Shown here: positions 45,567 through 53,423 of the stretch, piece after piece
Layout of the letters: each line of letters starts with the position of its first letter
Numbering within the stretch: the stretch's first letter is position 1
Assembly (NCBI GenBank): GCA_947570215.1
Contig: CANOTO010000009.1
Coordinates: forward strand, 1-64,000
Direction of reading: 5' to 3'
DNA length: 64,000 nucleotides
Source: an uncultured Clostridia bacterium
GTDB lineage: Bacteria; Bacillota; Clostridia; Christensenellales; CAG-314
Position numbers and translations under genes: made by a program
The notes under the pieces: model-generated
The model's input: the letters and a program-made list of their open reading frames with translations, nothing else
The model's database searches: none
What the model was told of the DNA's origin: nothing

Positions 45567-46082
45567 TCAGACTATTTTAGCAAGCGCAAGAATGAACAGC
45601 GCCGCCGCCGATAGGTAGTTGGAGTTTTTTATGACTACTTTCCCCGCCAATTTTTGTCCGATAAGTACGGTGAAGTAGTGCGTTACGGCAAATACTATCG
45701 GCGCAACAACGCCCAGACCCTGCATTGCAAGCGACAGGTTGGCAACCGCCGCGTCTGTCCCCACTGCAAAGCCCATTGTTACGCTTTCGCCGAGAGTAAT
45801 CTGCCTAAGCGAGTACGTTTGATCGTCGTCCTTCTTAAACAAATTGATTATTGCAAGTACAAATAACACGACCGCTCCGAATAAGTCGGCATACCCGTCC
45901 AAATAGTCCGCCAAAACGCTTCCTATAACGGAAGTTGCCGCGCACAGCAGCAACGTAACCAACGCCACTGCAACGGGAAGAACAGCGTTGGCTTTTTTGT
46001 TAAGCGACAGCGAAAATCCGGCGACAAAGCTGTCGAGAGATACGATTATGGCGGTAGACAGCAGTACGATTGTTGCTTGCAA
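45567..46082 (-). CDS. MntP/YtaF-like membrane protein
   Basis: A 171-residue protein with six hydrophobic segments and two internally repeated motifs, SLDSFVAGFSLSL (residues 15-27) and GTDAAVANLSLAMQG (about 105-119), each with the conserved Asp of the MntP (DUF204) family. MntP exports Mn2+; the related YtaF is a sporulation membrane protein of unknown role, and I cannot decide between them. Ribosome site GGGAG. No yybP-ykoY riboswitch is visible upstream. It is convergent with kdpE-like, 13 bases apart. Confidence 0.8.
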   Translation of the reverse strand: MQATIVLLSTAIIVSLDSFVAGFSLSLNKKANAVLPVAVALVTLLLCAATSVIGSVLADYLDGYADLFGAVVLFVLAIINLFKKDDDQTYSLRQITLGESVTMGFAVGTDAAVANLSLAMQGLGVVAPIVFAVTHYFTVLIGQKLAGKVVIKNSNYLSAAALFILALAKIV

Positions 46083-46171
46083 ATTTTTTCTCCCAATGTA
46101 AATGCGGCTAAAATAAGCCGCCTTTTTAATGTATGCTGATTTGCAAAATAATGTTTTGTATTGCTAAACCG

Positions 46172-46200
46172 TTGACAATTTGCTCGAATAAATGTAAAAT
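46172..46200 (+). promoter_or_regulatory. Promoter of the 46285 gene
   Basis: TTGACA (46172-46177), 17-base spacer, TAAAAT (46195-46200). Between it and the start codon, AGGGT (46252-46256) and ACCCT (46265-46269) can form a small hairpin near the ribosome site. Confidence 0.7.
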
Positions 46201-46284
46201 AATTGCATATGCGGTGAAAAACCTTTTTTGGGTGTATCCAAGTACAAAAGTAGGGTAGTATGTCACCCTATCGGAGGATTTATT

Positions 46285-47652
46285 GTGAAAAAGATTGTCA
46301 GTCTTATTTTAACGTTGGCTTTGCTCGTAACGATGTGTTCCGTTACGACCTTCGCCTTTGCGGCGGAAGGCGACGCTAACGTATTTGTTACGGGCGTAAA
46401 GCTTAAAACGTCCGCAGCCACGCGCTTGACGGGCGAAGAAAGCACTATTGTGTTGGAAGCTACCGTAGAACCTTCTACCGCTACGGAAAAGGGCATCACC
46501 TATTCCGTAAAGGATGGAAAAACAGGCGTAACCGTGGATACAGATGGTAAAATCACCGTTTCGGCGGATGCTGCGGCAGGAGAATATATAATTATTGCGA
46601 CGTCTGTCGGTAACAAGGAAGACGGAACTAAGGCTACCGCCGAGTTTAAGCTTACTTTGCGCGACGTGTTTACTATGGACGCGGCTGCTAACGAAAAGTT
46701 AATGACCGAACTCAAAAAGGACGCTGCGTTTGCTGATCTCAAATGGGAGATGAGTTCTTTCAAACTTCCGCAGGAGTGGTTGAAGGATTCCGAGTTGGTC
46801 AAGAGCATTTTCGGCAGCGCAATGAATTACTTGGTTGACGGCGACGAAGGTTACGACAAGGACGCCAAGTACGACCAAATATACGTAGAATACTGCCGCC
46901 CTTCGGAAAGCTCTCAGGGTAAGGACACTTGGGACCACAGCACCAAAATAACCGAAGGCGTATCCATAAGCACTTCCGGTTGGTGGAAGTTCCGTTTGGT
47001 AGTAAAGGACGGAACGGACACGTCCAAGGTTTTGTGCAAGAGCGATGCTTTCGTGCGTTATGCGGAAGACACTACGCACCCGGTTGTAGAGCTTTCTTCC
47101 GATATGGTTAAAAAGCACGAAGAAGGCTTAACCAGCGGCGTTACTTATACGGTATCCACTTCGTTAAGCTACCCCGACGATTCTAATTCTTCTTCCAAGA
47201 CGGTAACGTACGTTATTCAAAAGAAGGTTAACAACGATTGGGTAACCATTTACGACAGCGTTAAGCGCGAAGTTACCAAGGGCTACGAGAGTTACGTCAG
47301 CACAAGCGGAGTAATAACTCCCGCAGACGAAGATATCCGTGCGGATAAAACTGCGGTATATCGAGTTGTGTATTCGGTAGTAGATTCCTACGGCTTCCAC
47401 GGCGTGGCAGATTCCGAATCCACGGTAGAGCACAATCCCAAGTTAGAGCTGTTTGTCAAGGCTCCCGAAAGCAAGGGCGGTAAAGCAAGCGCAGTACTGA
47501 TATGGAAGATTATTTTGTACGTTATAGCCGGTCTTTCCGCTGTAGGCATAGTTGTATTGCTTTGCATTAAACCCAAGCAAAAGACGGAAACGCCGCGCGC
47601 GGAAGCAAAGCCCGCAGACAAAGACGACCAAGCGGATAACACTCAAAAGTAA
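46285..47652 (+). CDS. Membrane-anchored surface protein with Ig-like domain
   Basis: The GTG at 46285 follows TCGGAGGAT and gives 455 residues; an upstream open stretch has no support. A signal peptide (KKIVSLILTLALLVTMC, cleavage near AFAAEG) is followed by a BIG2-like Ig domain (about residues 33-120, GVKLKTSAATRLTGEES...), a long beta-rich middle part and a C-terminal membrane helix (about 408-430) with a basic then charged tail. The bulk should face outward. Function unknown; it may be a cell-surface or adhesin-like protein. Single gene, terminator follows. Confidence 0.82.
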   Translation: MKKIVSLILTLALLVTMCSVTTFAFAAEGDANVFVTGVKLKTSAATRLTGEESTIVLEATVEPSTATEKGITYSVKDGKTGVTVDTDGKITVSADAAAGEYIIIATSVGNKEDGTKATAEFKLTLRDVFTMDAAANEKLMTELKKDAAFADLKWEMSSFKLPQEWLKDSELVKSIFGSAMNYLVDGDEGYDKDAKYDQIYVEYCRPSESSQGKDTWDHSTKITEGVSISTSGWWKFRLVVKDGTDTSKVLCKSDAFVRYAEDTTHPVVELSSDMVKKHEEGLTSGVTYTVSTSLSYPDDSNSSSKTVTYVIQKKVNNDWVTIYDSVKREVTKGYESYVSTSGVITPADEDIRADKTAVYRVVYSVVDSYGFHGVADSESTVEHNPKLELFVKAPESKGGKASAVLIWKIILYVIAGLSAVGIVVLLCIKPKQKTETPRAEAKPADKDDQADNTQK

Positions 47653-47725
47653 TTCGGGTTTTCGTATAACAATCGGCTATTTGCCGATAGGGTTTAGTCT
47701 TAGTACAAATTTATAATGTAATTAT

Positions 47726-47763
47726 CGTCCGTTGCGGCGTTGTGTCGCAGCGGACGTTTTTTA
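47726..47763 (+). terminator. Intrinsic terminator after the 46285 gene
   Basis: CGTCCG (47726-47731) pairs with CGGACG (47751-47756), with an inner GCG/CGC pair, followed by Ts. The rest of the gap up to 48122 holds a promoter but no gene that I trust; a 65-codon ORF at 47795 has no ribosome site. Confidence 0.85.
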
Positions 47764-48054
47764 TTGCTTTTATTTCGGCGCTTAACTTTTTACAATGCTG
47801 TTGTTAATGATTTTGTGTGTAACCGTGACGCGGCGCGATGTTTGTTTAATAATAGTCATACTGCATATGCTGCTTATCTGCGGCGGTCGGCTTGGGCACC
47901 AATACGTCGATAACCGTAATTTTTCGGCGTGGTTGTCAGCAAGTGCTTTCGGTATGCGCAAGCAAGCCTATGCAAGCTGTCTGCGCGCGTAAAAGTATTG
48001 CAAATTTTTATACCGACTATCAACATTATAAATATCACTTTTTTGTTAAAGTCT

Positions 48055-48083
48055 TTGCGTTTTAACCGTTGTTGTGATATACT
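48055..48083 (+). promoter_or_regulatory. Promoter of the NifU-like/GGGtGRT operon
   Basis: TTGCGT (48055-48060), 17-base spacer, TATACT (48078-48083). Confidence 0.5.
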
Positions 48084-48122
48084 TATTAGGTTGTAAAATT
48101 ATTTTCGGAGGACAAACCAATT

Positions 48123-48815
48123 ATGCAATACTCACACGAAGTAGAACTTATGCAGTGCGTAGCGAAAGGTTGCAATCACGGTCCCGCGCCCATTCCCGAA
48201 GAAGGCAAATGGGTACAGGCGTATGATATCAAGGATATCAGCGGACTTACTCACGGTTGCGGCTGCTGCGCTCCGCAACAGGGAACCTGCAAACTTACTT
48301 TGAATATTAAAAACGGCGTTATAGAAGAAGCGCTCGTGGAGACTATCGGCTGCTCCGGTATGACGCATTCGGCTGCTATGGCTGCGGAGATTTTGCCGGG
48401 TAAGACGTTGCTTGAAGCGTTGAACACCGACCTTGTTTGCGACGCCATAAACGTCGCTATGCGCGAACTGTTTTTGCAAATAGTCTACGGACGCTCTCAG
48501 TCGGCGTTTTCCGACGCGGGCTTGCCGATTGGCGCAGGACTGGAAGACTTGGGTAAGGGACTTCGCAGTCAGATAGGAACTATGTACTCTACCAAGGTAA
48601 AGGGTCCGCGCTACCTTGAAATGGCGGAAGGCTACGTAACTCGCTGTGCGTTGGACGATAACGGCGAAATTATCGGTTACGAATACGTAAATCTCGGCGT
48701 TATGATGAAGTTGGTGCAGGAAGGCGTATCAGGTAACGAAGCTTTGGAAAAGGCAAAGAAGCACTACGGACGTTTTGATAACGCCGCTAAGTATATTATT
48801 CCGCGTAACGAATAG
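48123..48815 (+). CDS. NifU-like iron-sulfur scaffold family protein
   Basis: A 230-residue protein whose middle matches the NifU N-terminal scaffold fold: IKNGVIEEALVETIGCSGMTHSAA (Cys in IGCSG) and the following helical region. The extra N-terminal part is Cys-rich (CVAKGCNHG, THGCGCCAPQQGTC), unlike IscU. It is regularly paired with the GGGtGRT-family gene, as here, 13 bases upstream. A role in assembling or carrying an Fe-S or other metal cluster is plausible; the real function is unknown. Ribosome site TCGGAGGAC. Confidence 0.8.
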   Translation: MQYSHEVELMQCVAKGCNHGPAPIPEEGKWVQAYDIKDISGLTHGCGCCAPQQGTCKLTLNIKNGVIEEALVETIGCSGMTHSAAMAAEILPGKTLLEALNTDLVCDAINVAMRELFLQIVYGRSQSAFSDAGLPIGAGLEDLGKGLRSQIGTMYSTKVKGPRYLEMAEGYVTRCALDDNGEIIGYEYVNLGVMMKLVQEGVSGNEALEKAKKHYGRFDNAAKYIIPRNE

Positions 48816-48828
48816 GGAGGGAGAGACA

Positions 48829-49827
48829 ATGGCTATCAGATTTGAAGGTTATGAAAGAAGAATAGACAAAATCAATTCCGAACTTAAACAATACGGAATA
48901 AAATCGTTGGAAGAAGCGCGCGACTTATGCTTGTCTCACGGCGTAAACGTTGAAGAAATTGTAAAGGGTGTACAGCCCATCGCGTTCGAAAACGCAGTTT
49001 GGGCTTATACGCTTGGTTGCGCTATCGCTTTTAAGAAGGGCGTTAAAAACGCTGCCGAAGTCGCCGAATGCATCGGCTTGGGACTTCAAGCGTTTTGTAT
49101 TCCCGGTTCTGTTGCCGACCAACGCAAGGTAGGCTTGGGACACGGTAATTTAGGAGCTATGCTTCTTCGCGAAGAAACGGACTGCTTCGCGTTCCTTGCC
49201 GGACACGAAAGCTTCGCCGCTGCGGAAGGCGCTATCGGTATTGCCCGTAACGCTAATAAGGCGCGCAAAAAGCCGCTTCGCGTTATATTGAACGGCTTGG
49301 GTAAAGACGCTGCGTACATTATATCCCGTATTAACGGATTTACATATGTGCAAACGAAATACGATTACTACACTGGCGAATTGACTGTTGTACGCGAAGT
49401 CCCCTTCTCCGACGGTGAAAGGGCTAAGGTTCGTTGCTACGGCGCCGACGACGTAAACGAAGGCGTTGCAATTATGCGCAGCGAGAAGGTAGACGTATCG
49501 ATAACCGGCAACTCTACCAACCCCACGCGCTTCCAGCATCCCGTTGCAGGTACCTACAAGAAGTGGTGTCAAGAAAACGACAGAAAGTACTTCTCGGTGG
49601 CTTCGGGCGGCGGCACGGGACGCACATTGCACCCGGATAACGTTGCGGCAGGTCCCGCTTCCTACGGTATGACGGATACTTTGGGACGTATGCACTCCGA
49701 CGCGCAGTTTGCCGGCAGCAGCTCCGTTCCGGCTCACGTAGAAATGATGGGCTTGATCGGAATGGGCAACAATCCTATGGTCGGCGCAACAGTCGCCTGC
49801 GCCGTGGCAGTAAGCCTTGCAAAGTAA
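48829..49827 (+). CDS. GGGtGRT family protein
   Basis: A 332-residue protein with the family's name-giving motif GGGTGRT near residues 262-268, and the surrounding GSS/GNNPMVGATVACAVA ending. The frame is open from 48775 but the ATG at 48829 follows GGGAGGGAGAG. The family is widespread in anaerobic Firmicutes and Bacteroidota and has no known biochemical function. It is in an operon with the NifU-like gene, which suggests joint work on a metal cluster or on a substrate requiring one. Confidence 0.92.
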   Translation: MAIRFEGYERRIDKINSELKQYGIKSLEEARDLCLSHGVNVEEIVKGVQPIAFENAVWAYTLGCAIAFKKGVKNAAEVAECIGLGLQAFCIPGSVADQRKVGLGHGNLGAMLLREETDCFAFLAGHESFAAAEGAIGIARNANKARKKPLRVILNGLGKDAAYIISRINGFTYVQTKYDYYTGELTVVREVPFSDGERAKVRCYGADDVNEGVAIMRSEKVDVSITGNSTNPTRFQHPVAGTYKKWCQENDRKYFSVASGGGTGRTLHPDNVAAGPASYGMTDTLGRMHSDAQFAGSSSVPAHVEMMGLIGMGNNPMVGATVACAVAVSLAK

Positions 49828-49845
49828 CTATATATTGTATTTTTC

Positions 49846-49883
49846 AACACGTCCTCACACATTATGTGGGGACGTGTTATTTT
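49846..49883 (+). terminator. Intrinsic terminator after the GGGtGRT gene
   Basis: AACACGTCCTCACA (49846-49859) pairs with TGTGGGGACGTGTT (49865-49878) with one mismatch, followed by ATTTTA. Confidence 0.9.
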
Positions 49884-49925
49884 AATGTCATAAACCATGG
49901 GTATGTAAAGGCAAAAAAGTCCACA

Positions 49926-50023
49926 TTTCGTCAACATTTTTTTTGATTTTTTGCTCGTCATGTTGACGAAAAAACGCCGTTTCAAGCAAAAATGTTGACC
50001 AAACGCCCAAAATGTTGACGAAA
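49926..50023. repeat. Four copies of a 12-bp ATGTTGACSAAA repeat
   Basis: ATGTTGACGAAA occurs on the minus strand at 49926-49937 and on the plus strand at 49960-49971 and 50012-50023; ATGTTGACCAAA is at 49992-50003. The second copy also sits in the palindrome TCGTCA-TGT-TGACGA (49956-49970). The cluster lies in the otherwise empty stretch between the GGGtGRT terminator and the NHEJ block. Confidence 0.7.
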
Positions 50024-50172
50024 ATTGCCCACCGTATAGAAAAACTCCAATCCGATGGTTTGAGAGTATTTTGTGTCATTTTGTTGTAATTTGTATTATA
50101 TAAGTATGAATATGTTAGAAATAGAAATATCAACCATCCTTACCCAATAATGACGTGTTATTTTTTAATCAC

Positions 50173-50200
50173 TTGACTAAATTGTAAAAAATGCTATAAT
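50173..50200 (+). promoter_or_regulatory. Promoter of the ku leader RNA
   Basis: TTGACT (50173-50178), 16-base spacer, perfect TATAAT (50195-50200). Confidence 0.75.
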
Positions 50201-50206
50201 AAGCAA

Positions 50207-50399
50207 CGCATAGTCTTCAAGGCGCCAAATATGATTATGTAAGTTTAAGGAGGTGATGTTCATGAAAGCCTTACTTAAGGCACTGATGCTACTTTATAAG
50301 GGGTGTATCAAACATGAATATGTTGGCTCCCGAATGGTACCGCGGGTCACCTCCTCCTCTAAAACAAACGACTGTTTAATAGACGGTCGTTATTTTTTT
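50207..50399 (+). ncRNA. Structured leader or stand-alone RNA upstream of ku
   Basis: A transcript from the 50195 promoter would run about 193 bases to an intrinsic terminator (AACGACTGT 50367-50375 with ACGGTCGTT 50383-50391, then seven Ts). The strong ribosome site AGGAGGTGA (50248-50256) pairs perfectly over 9 bp with TCACCTCCT (50347-50355), enclosing further hairpins such as GCCTT-ACTT-AAGGC (50268-50281) and CCCG...CGGG around TGGTACCG. The layout is that of a riboswitch-like leader or a small RNA gene. I cannot assign it to a known class. Confidence 0.65.
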
Positions 50400-50417
50400 G
50401 TTAATGGGACATACTAA
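50262..50417 (+). CDS. 51-codon upstream ORF before ku
   Basis: An ATG 5 bases after the AAGGAGGTGA site opens a 51-residue frame (start MKALLKALMLLYKGC, end YFFVNGTY) that runs through the terminator hairpin and stops 4 bases before the ku ATG. Because ku has no ribosome site of its own, translation of this ORF could be coupled to ku. It may also be only a by-product of the structured RNA. No protein family is recognised. Confidence 0.45.
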   Translation: MKALLKALMLLYKGCIKHEYVGSRMVPRVTSSSKTNDCLIDGRYFFVNGTY

Positions 50418-50421
50418 CAGT

Positions 50422-51213
50422 ATGGCATATTCATATAAAGGCAGCATCAGTTTCGGTTTGGTGTATATACCGGTTACTTTGCACAACAGCATAAAGGAAA
50501 ACGACATCGGCTTCAATATGATAGACAAAAAGACAATGAGCCGAGTCAAGTATAAAAAGACTTGCGCTGACTGCGAAGGCAGAGAAGTCAAGCAGGAAGA
50601 TATAGTAAAAGGCTACGAGTACGAAGAAGGCAAGTACGTAATTTTCGAGGAAAGCGACTTCGAGAAAATTAAGACAAAAAAAGATAAAAATATTACAATA
50701 GAACGCTTTGTAAAGTTAGATGAAGTAGATCCCCTTTATTTTGATAGACCCTATTACGTCAACCCGACAGGGGCTGAAAAAGCCTTTGCCGTCCTTTTAA
50801 CCGCTATGGAGCAGGAACACAAGGCGGCAATAGCAAAAACGGTATTAGGCGCAAAGGAAACCCTTATACTCATACGTTCCAAAAACGGTCAAATGTTACT
50901 TAATACTTTGTTTTTCGAAGACGAAGTAACCAAGAATCCCGCAAAGGATATTAAGGAAAAAGGCAGTCCTGCCGAACTCAAAATGGCAAAAGCCATAATA
51001 GACGGAATGACGGGCGAATTCAATCCCGAAGAATACAAGGACGAATATAGAGAGAAAGTCCAACAAGCAATCGAACAAAAGATTGCCGGCAAAGAAATAG
51101 TGTCGCCCAAAGAGAAGAACGTAACTACCGTTGCTAATCTAATGGACGCATTAACTAAAAGCCTTGAACTTACCAAAAAGCAAAAGACTACTAAAAGGGG
51201 TAAAAAGAAATGA
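50422..51213 (+). CDS. ku: Non-homologous end joining protein Ku
   Basis: Bacterial Ku binds DNA double-strand ends and recruits LigD. The 263-residue product begins MAYSYKGSISFGLVYIPVTL, the family signature, and has KKTCADCEGREV (the small Cys pair region) and the C-terminal basic tail [10 protein letters not shown]. The frame is open from 50398; an ATG at 50404 is also possible, but neither has a ribosome site, which points to coupling with the upstream ORF. The stop overlaps the ligase gene by 4 bases. Confidence 0.95.
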   Translation: MAYSYKGSISFGLVYIPVTLHNSIKENDIGFNMIDKKTMSRVKYKKTCADCEGREVKQEDIVKGYEYEEGKYVIFEESDFEKIKTKKDKNITIERFVKLDEVDPLYFDRPYYVNPTGAEKAFAVLLTAMEQEHKAAIAKTVLGAKETLILIRSKNGQMLLNTLFFEDEVTKNPAKDIKEKGSPAELKMAKAIIDGMTGEFNPEEYKDEYREKVQQAIEQKIAGKEIVSPKEKNVTTVANLMDALTKSLELTKKQKTTKRGKKK

Positions 51214-52127
51214 GCGATTTGTTTGAAAATAAAAACATTTCGCCTATGCTTCTACATGAAGTAAAAGAACCCTTTGACGATAATAACTATATATACGAAC
51301 TTAAACTCGACGGAATACGCTGTCTTGCATATTTAGACGGTGATTCCGTTATTTTGCAAAATAAACGGTACAAGGACGTAACCGACATTTATCCCGAACT
51401 GTCTCAAATGTATAAGTGCGTCAAAAAGAAAACTATATTAGACGGAGAACTCGTGTGCCTAATAGACGGCAAGCCTAACTTTTACGCTTTGCAGACGCGT
51501 AGCCTAATGCAGGATAAATTCCGTATAAAACTTGCTTCTAACAATAACTCGATACAATTCTGCGCTTTCGATATCCTCTACTACAACGGACAAGACTTAA
51601 CTAATAAACCACTAATGGAACGTAAGGCGGTATTAGAAAAATCCGTTACCGAAGGCAACGGACTGAGTATTTCAAGGTATATAGAAGAACAAGGAGTTGC
51701 CTTTTTTAATCTAGCCAAACAACAAGAATTGGAAGGCATAGTAGCCAAGAAAAAAGACGGACTTTACCACATCGGCAAACGTACAAGAGATTGGGTAAAG
51801 ATAAAGGTAATGCAAGACGAGGACTTGCTAATCTGCGGCTACCAACCCGACGAAAACGGTTATCCCAAGGATTTGATACTCGGCTACTACGACGAGAACA
51901 ATGTCCTGAAATGCCGCGGCAAAGTGTACTTGGGCGTGTCCAAACAAGAACGCCAAATAATCTACGGCTTTGCAAAAAATAATACCGTAACAAAACCACA
52001 TTTTCCTAAATACAAGAACGTAGTGTGGCTCAAACCCGAACTTGTAGGCACAGCACACTTTATGCAAGAAACGGAATCGGGCGGTATGCGTCAGCCCGTG
52101 TGGAAAGGGTTAAGAGATGACAATTGA
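51210..52127 (+). CDS. ligD: ATP-dependent DNA ligase (LigD ligase domain only)
   Basis: The 305-residue protein has the adenylation motif [12 protein letters not shown] with catalytic Lys32, motif [13 protein letters not shown], motif [14 protein letters not shown] and motif V DWVKIKV, then an OB domain. It lacks the polymerase and phosphoesterase domains of full LigD, a form common in Firmicutes. Together with Ku (ATGA overlap) it forms a minimal NHEJ system, useful for repairing breaks in spores. Codon use is richer in A than the housekeeping genes, and an integrase remnant abuts its 3' end, so horizontal acquisition is possible. Confidence 0.94.
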   Translation: MSDLFENKNISPMLLHEVKEPFDDNNYIYELKLDGIRCLAYLDGDSVILQNKRYKDVTDIYPELSQMYKCVKKKTILDGELVCLIDGKPNFYALQTRSLMQDKFRIKLASNNNSIQFCAFDILYYNGQDLTNKPLMERKAVLEKSVTEGNGLSISRYIEEQGVAFFNLAKQQELEGIVAKKKDGLYHIGKRTRDWVKIKVMQDEDLLICGYQPDENGYPKDLILGYYDENNVLKCRGKVYLGVSKQERQIIYGFAKNNTVTKPHFPKYKNVVWLKPELVGTAHFMQETESGGMRQPVWKGLRDDN

Positions 52128-52472
52128 GTTATTTATTATTTTATTTCTATAATTATATTTTTGCAATACTAATCTTTTTCGTGTAATAGAAACCTCCGTA
52201 TATATTTCGGTTGTGGAAATGCTTGAGTGTCCCAGTAATTCTTGAACTGAACGCAAATCCGCGCCGTTAGACAGTAAATTTGTGGCGAATGAGTGACGTA
52301 AATAGTGTGGTGTAGATTTAGAATTAATTTTAGATATGTCGCGGTATTTTGAAAAAATATTTTCCGCAGAAAAAATTGAAATAGGCAGCAAGTATTTATT
52401 GACGAATAAGTAGTTGCTCTGAATATTATTGTTCGATTTGTAATTTATCTTATAATCGTTATTTTATTGCTA
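52110..52472 (-). pseudogene. Tyrosine recombinase, C-terminal remnant
   Basis: Only the catalytic C-terminal part of a phage-type integrase/XerD family protein is present: [14 protein letters not shown] (H-x-L-R), [16 protein letters not shown] (the G-H and nucleophile Tyr). The frame can be followed about 27 residues upstream of the TTG at 52391 to a stop near 52472, so the first two thirds are missing. It runs antisense into the last 18 bases of ligD. It marks an old mobile element or integration next to the NHEJ block and the tRNA genes. Confidence 0.85.
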
Positions 52473-52911
52473 TGTACAAATAGCAATGCGCTTTACCGTC
52501 TTTGGTATATTCGGCGGGTACGGTGCTTTCGTAGTCGATAGTAAATGCACGTTTAATTTCGCCGCTCGCGGTAAGCCCCCAAACTTTCGACCACGCTTTA
52601 TTTGCGCATTCGGCAATCGTTTCGCCGCTCTCGTCTATTTTGATGTATTTTCTTTGTGCGACCAATTCTTCCATTTTTGCAAAGAAATCTACGGTTACGG
52701 TCATAACGGATAAATTGTATTTACCTTTTTCATCGCTCTCGTAATCGCTGTATGCCGATATAGGCGACAGACCTTTTACGGGTACGCCGTTTTCTATAAA
52801 GTCAAGCGGAATTTTGCCCATCATAATATCCGCCCAAAGTTCATTGATTTTTGCCATTCCGCTCTCGGAATTGTCTATGCGTATCGTTACGCTCTTTAAT
52901 GAATATGACAT
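52459..52911 (-). CDS. GyrI-like/AraC effector-binding domain protein
   Basis: A 150-residue protein that resembles the stand-alone effector-binding (GyrI-like) domain: a beta-rich start, [16 protein letters not shown], the middle [20 protein letters not shown] and the ending FTIDYES...[14 protein letters not shown]. Such proteins bind small lipophilic ligands and may act in resistance or sensing. Ribosome site AGAGGAGAAA. The gene shares promoter and 45-nt leader with the small gene at 23087, although the proteins are unrelated. Confidence 0.75.
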   Translation of the reverse strand: MSYSLKSVTIRIDNSESGMAKINELWADIMMGKIPLDFIENGVPVKGLSPISAYSDYESDEKGKYNLSVMTVTVDFFAKMEELVAQRKYIKIDESGETIAECANKAWSKVWGLTASGEIKRAFTIDYESTVPAEYTKDGKAHCYLYIAIK

Positions 52912-52924
52912 AGTGTTTCTCCTC

Positions 52925-52979
52925 TAAATTACTGTTTATAATCGCAAGCGATTGCTTCGTAGCGTACAAAAATTATAGC
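52925..52979 (-). promoter_or_regulatory. Extended -10 promoter and conserved 45-nt leader, copy 2
   Basis: On the minus strand TGCTATAAT (-10 at 52972-52977) is followed after two bases by the 45-nt block 52969-52925, which differs from 23024-23068 at one central position (T for A in the AATCGC-W-TGCGATT palindrome). It forms the 5' end of the mRNA for the GyrI-like gene at 52459-52911. Confidence 0.75.
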
Positions 52980-53037
52980 AAAAACAAAATATTTAAACAA
53001 GCAAACAGTAAGGCACTCCGAGATATCTTTCGAATCA

Positions 53038-53077
53038 CAAAAAAATGACCGATAAGAAAGCGGTTCTTATCGGTCAT
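53038..53077 (-). terminator. Terminator of the tRNA-Ala transcript
   Basis: ATGACCGATAAGAA (53045-53058) pairs perfectly with TTCTTATCGGTCAT (53064-53077); on the minus strand a run of Ts follows. Confidence 0.92.
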
Positions 53078-53081
53078 CTAA

Positions 53082-53157
53082 TGGTGGAGACAAGGGAATT
53101 CGAATCCCTGACCTTTTGACTGCCAGTCAAACGCGCTACCAACTGCGCCATGCCCCC
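53082..53157 (-). tRNA. tRNA-Ala (anticodon GGC)
   Basis: A complete cloverleaf on the minus strand: acceptor GGGGGCA/TGTCTCC, anticodon loop CTGGCAG giving GGC, T-loop TTCGAAT, encoded CCA at 53082-53084. The third acceptor pair is G-U, the alanine identity element. Confidence 0.93.
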
Positions 53158-53161
53158 GTAT

Positions 53162-53237
53162 TGGTGGACGATAAGGGAGTCGAACCCTCGACCTCTGCGT
53201 TGCGAACGCAGCGCTCTACCAACTGAGCTAATCGCCC
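53162..53237 (-). tRNA. tRNA-Ala (anticodon CGC)
   Basis: A complete cloverleaf on the minus strand: acceptor GGGCGAT/ATCGTCC, anticodon loop TTCGCAA giving CGC, encoded CCA at 53162-53164, and a G3-U70 pair typical of alanine tRNA. It lies 4 bases upstream of the GGC gene in one transcript. Confidence 0.93.
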
Positions 53238-53255
53238 GTATCAATTTGCTTATAC

Positions 53256-53284
53256 ATTATATCAGCATTGACGATTATTGGCAA
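53256..53284 (-). promoter_or_regulatory. Promoter of the tRNA-Ala pair
   Basis: On the minus strand TTGCCA (53279-53284), 17-base spacer, TATAAT (53256-53261). Confidence 0.7.
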
Positions 53285-53355
53285 GCGTTTTTTTGTTACT
53301 TATTCATCTGTAACATTTCTACTCTAAGCGCGGTTGCTATTTTTATAGGCATAAC

Positions 53356-53384
53356 TTGCATTTATTAAGAAAATACTATATAAT
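53356..53384 (+). promoter_or_regulatory. Promoter of the SGNH hydrolase gene
   Basis: TTGCAT (53356-53361), 17-base spacer, TATAAT (53379-53384). Confidence 0.6.
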
Positions 53385-53423
53385 TATTTGTACGATTAAC
53401 GGTAATAAAGGAAACAAAATACA

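Noticed and set aside
46083..46171. yybP-ykoY (manganese) riboswitch upstream of the MntP-like gene
   Set aside because: The upstream region on the minus strand has only a simple GCGGCT/AGCCGC hairpin and lacks the conserved riboswitch core.
47795..47992. 65-residue ORF between the Ig-like surface protein and the NifU-like gene
   Set aside because: No ribosome site, irregular composition and no family features; I treat the region as non-coding.
50335..50346. TGGTACCGCGG resembling a T-box antiterminator before ku
   Set aside because: There is no stem I with a specifier loop, and ku is not an amino-acid or tRNA gene. The match is probably part of another structure.
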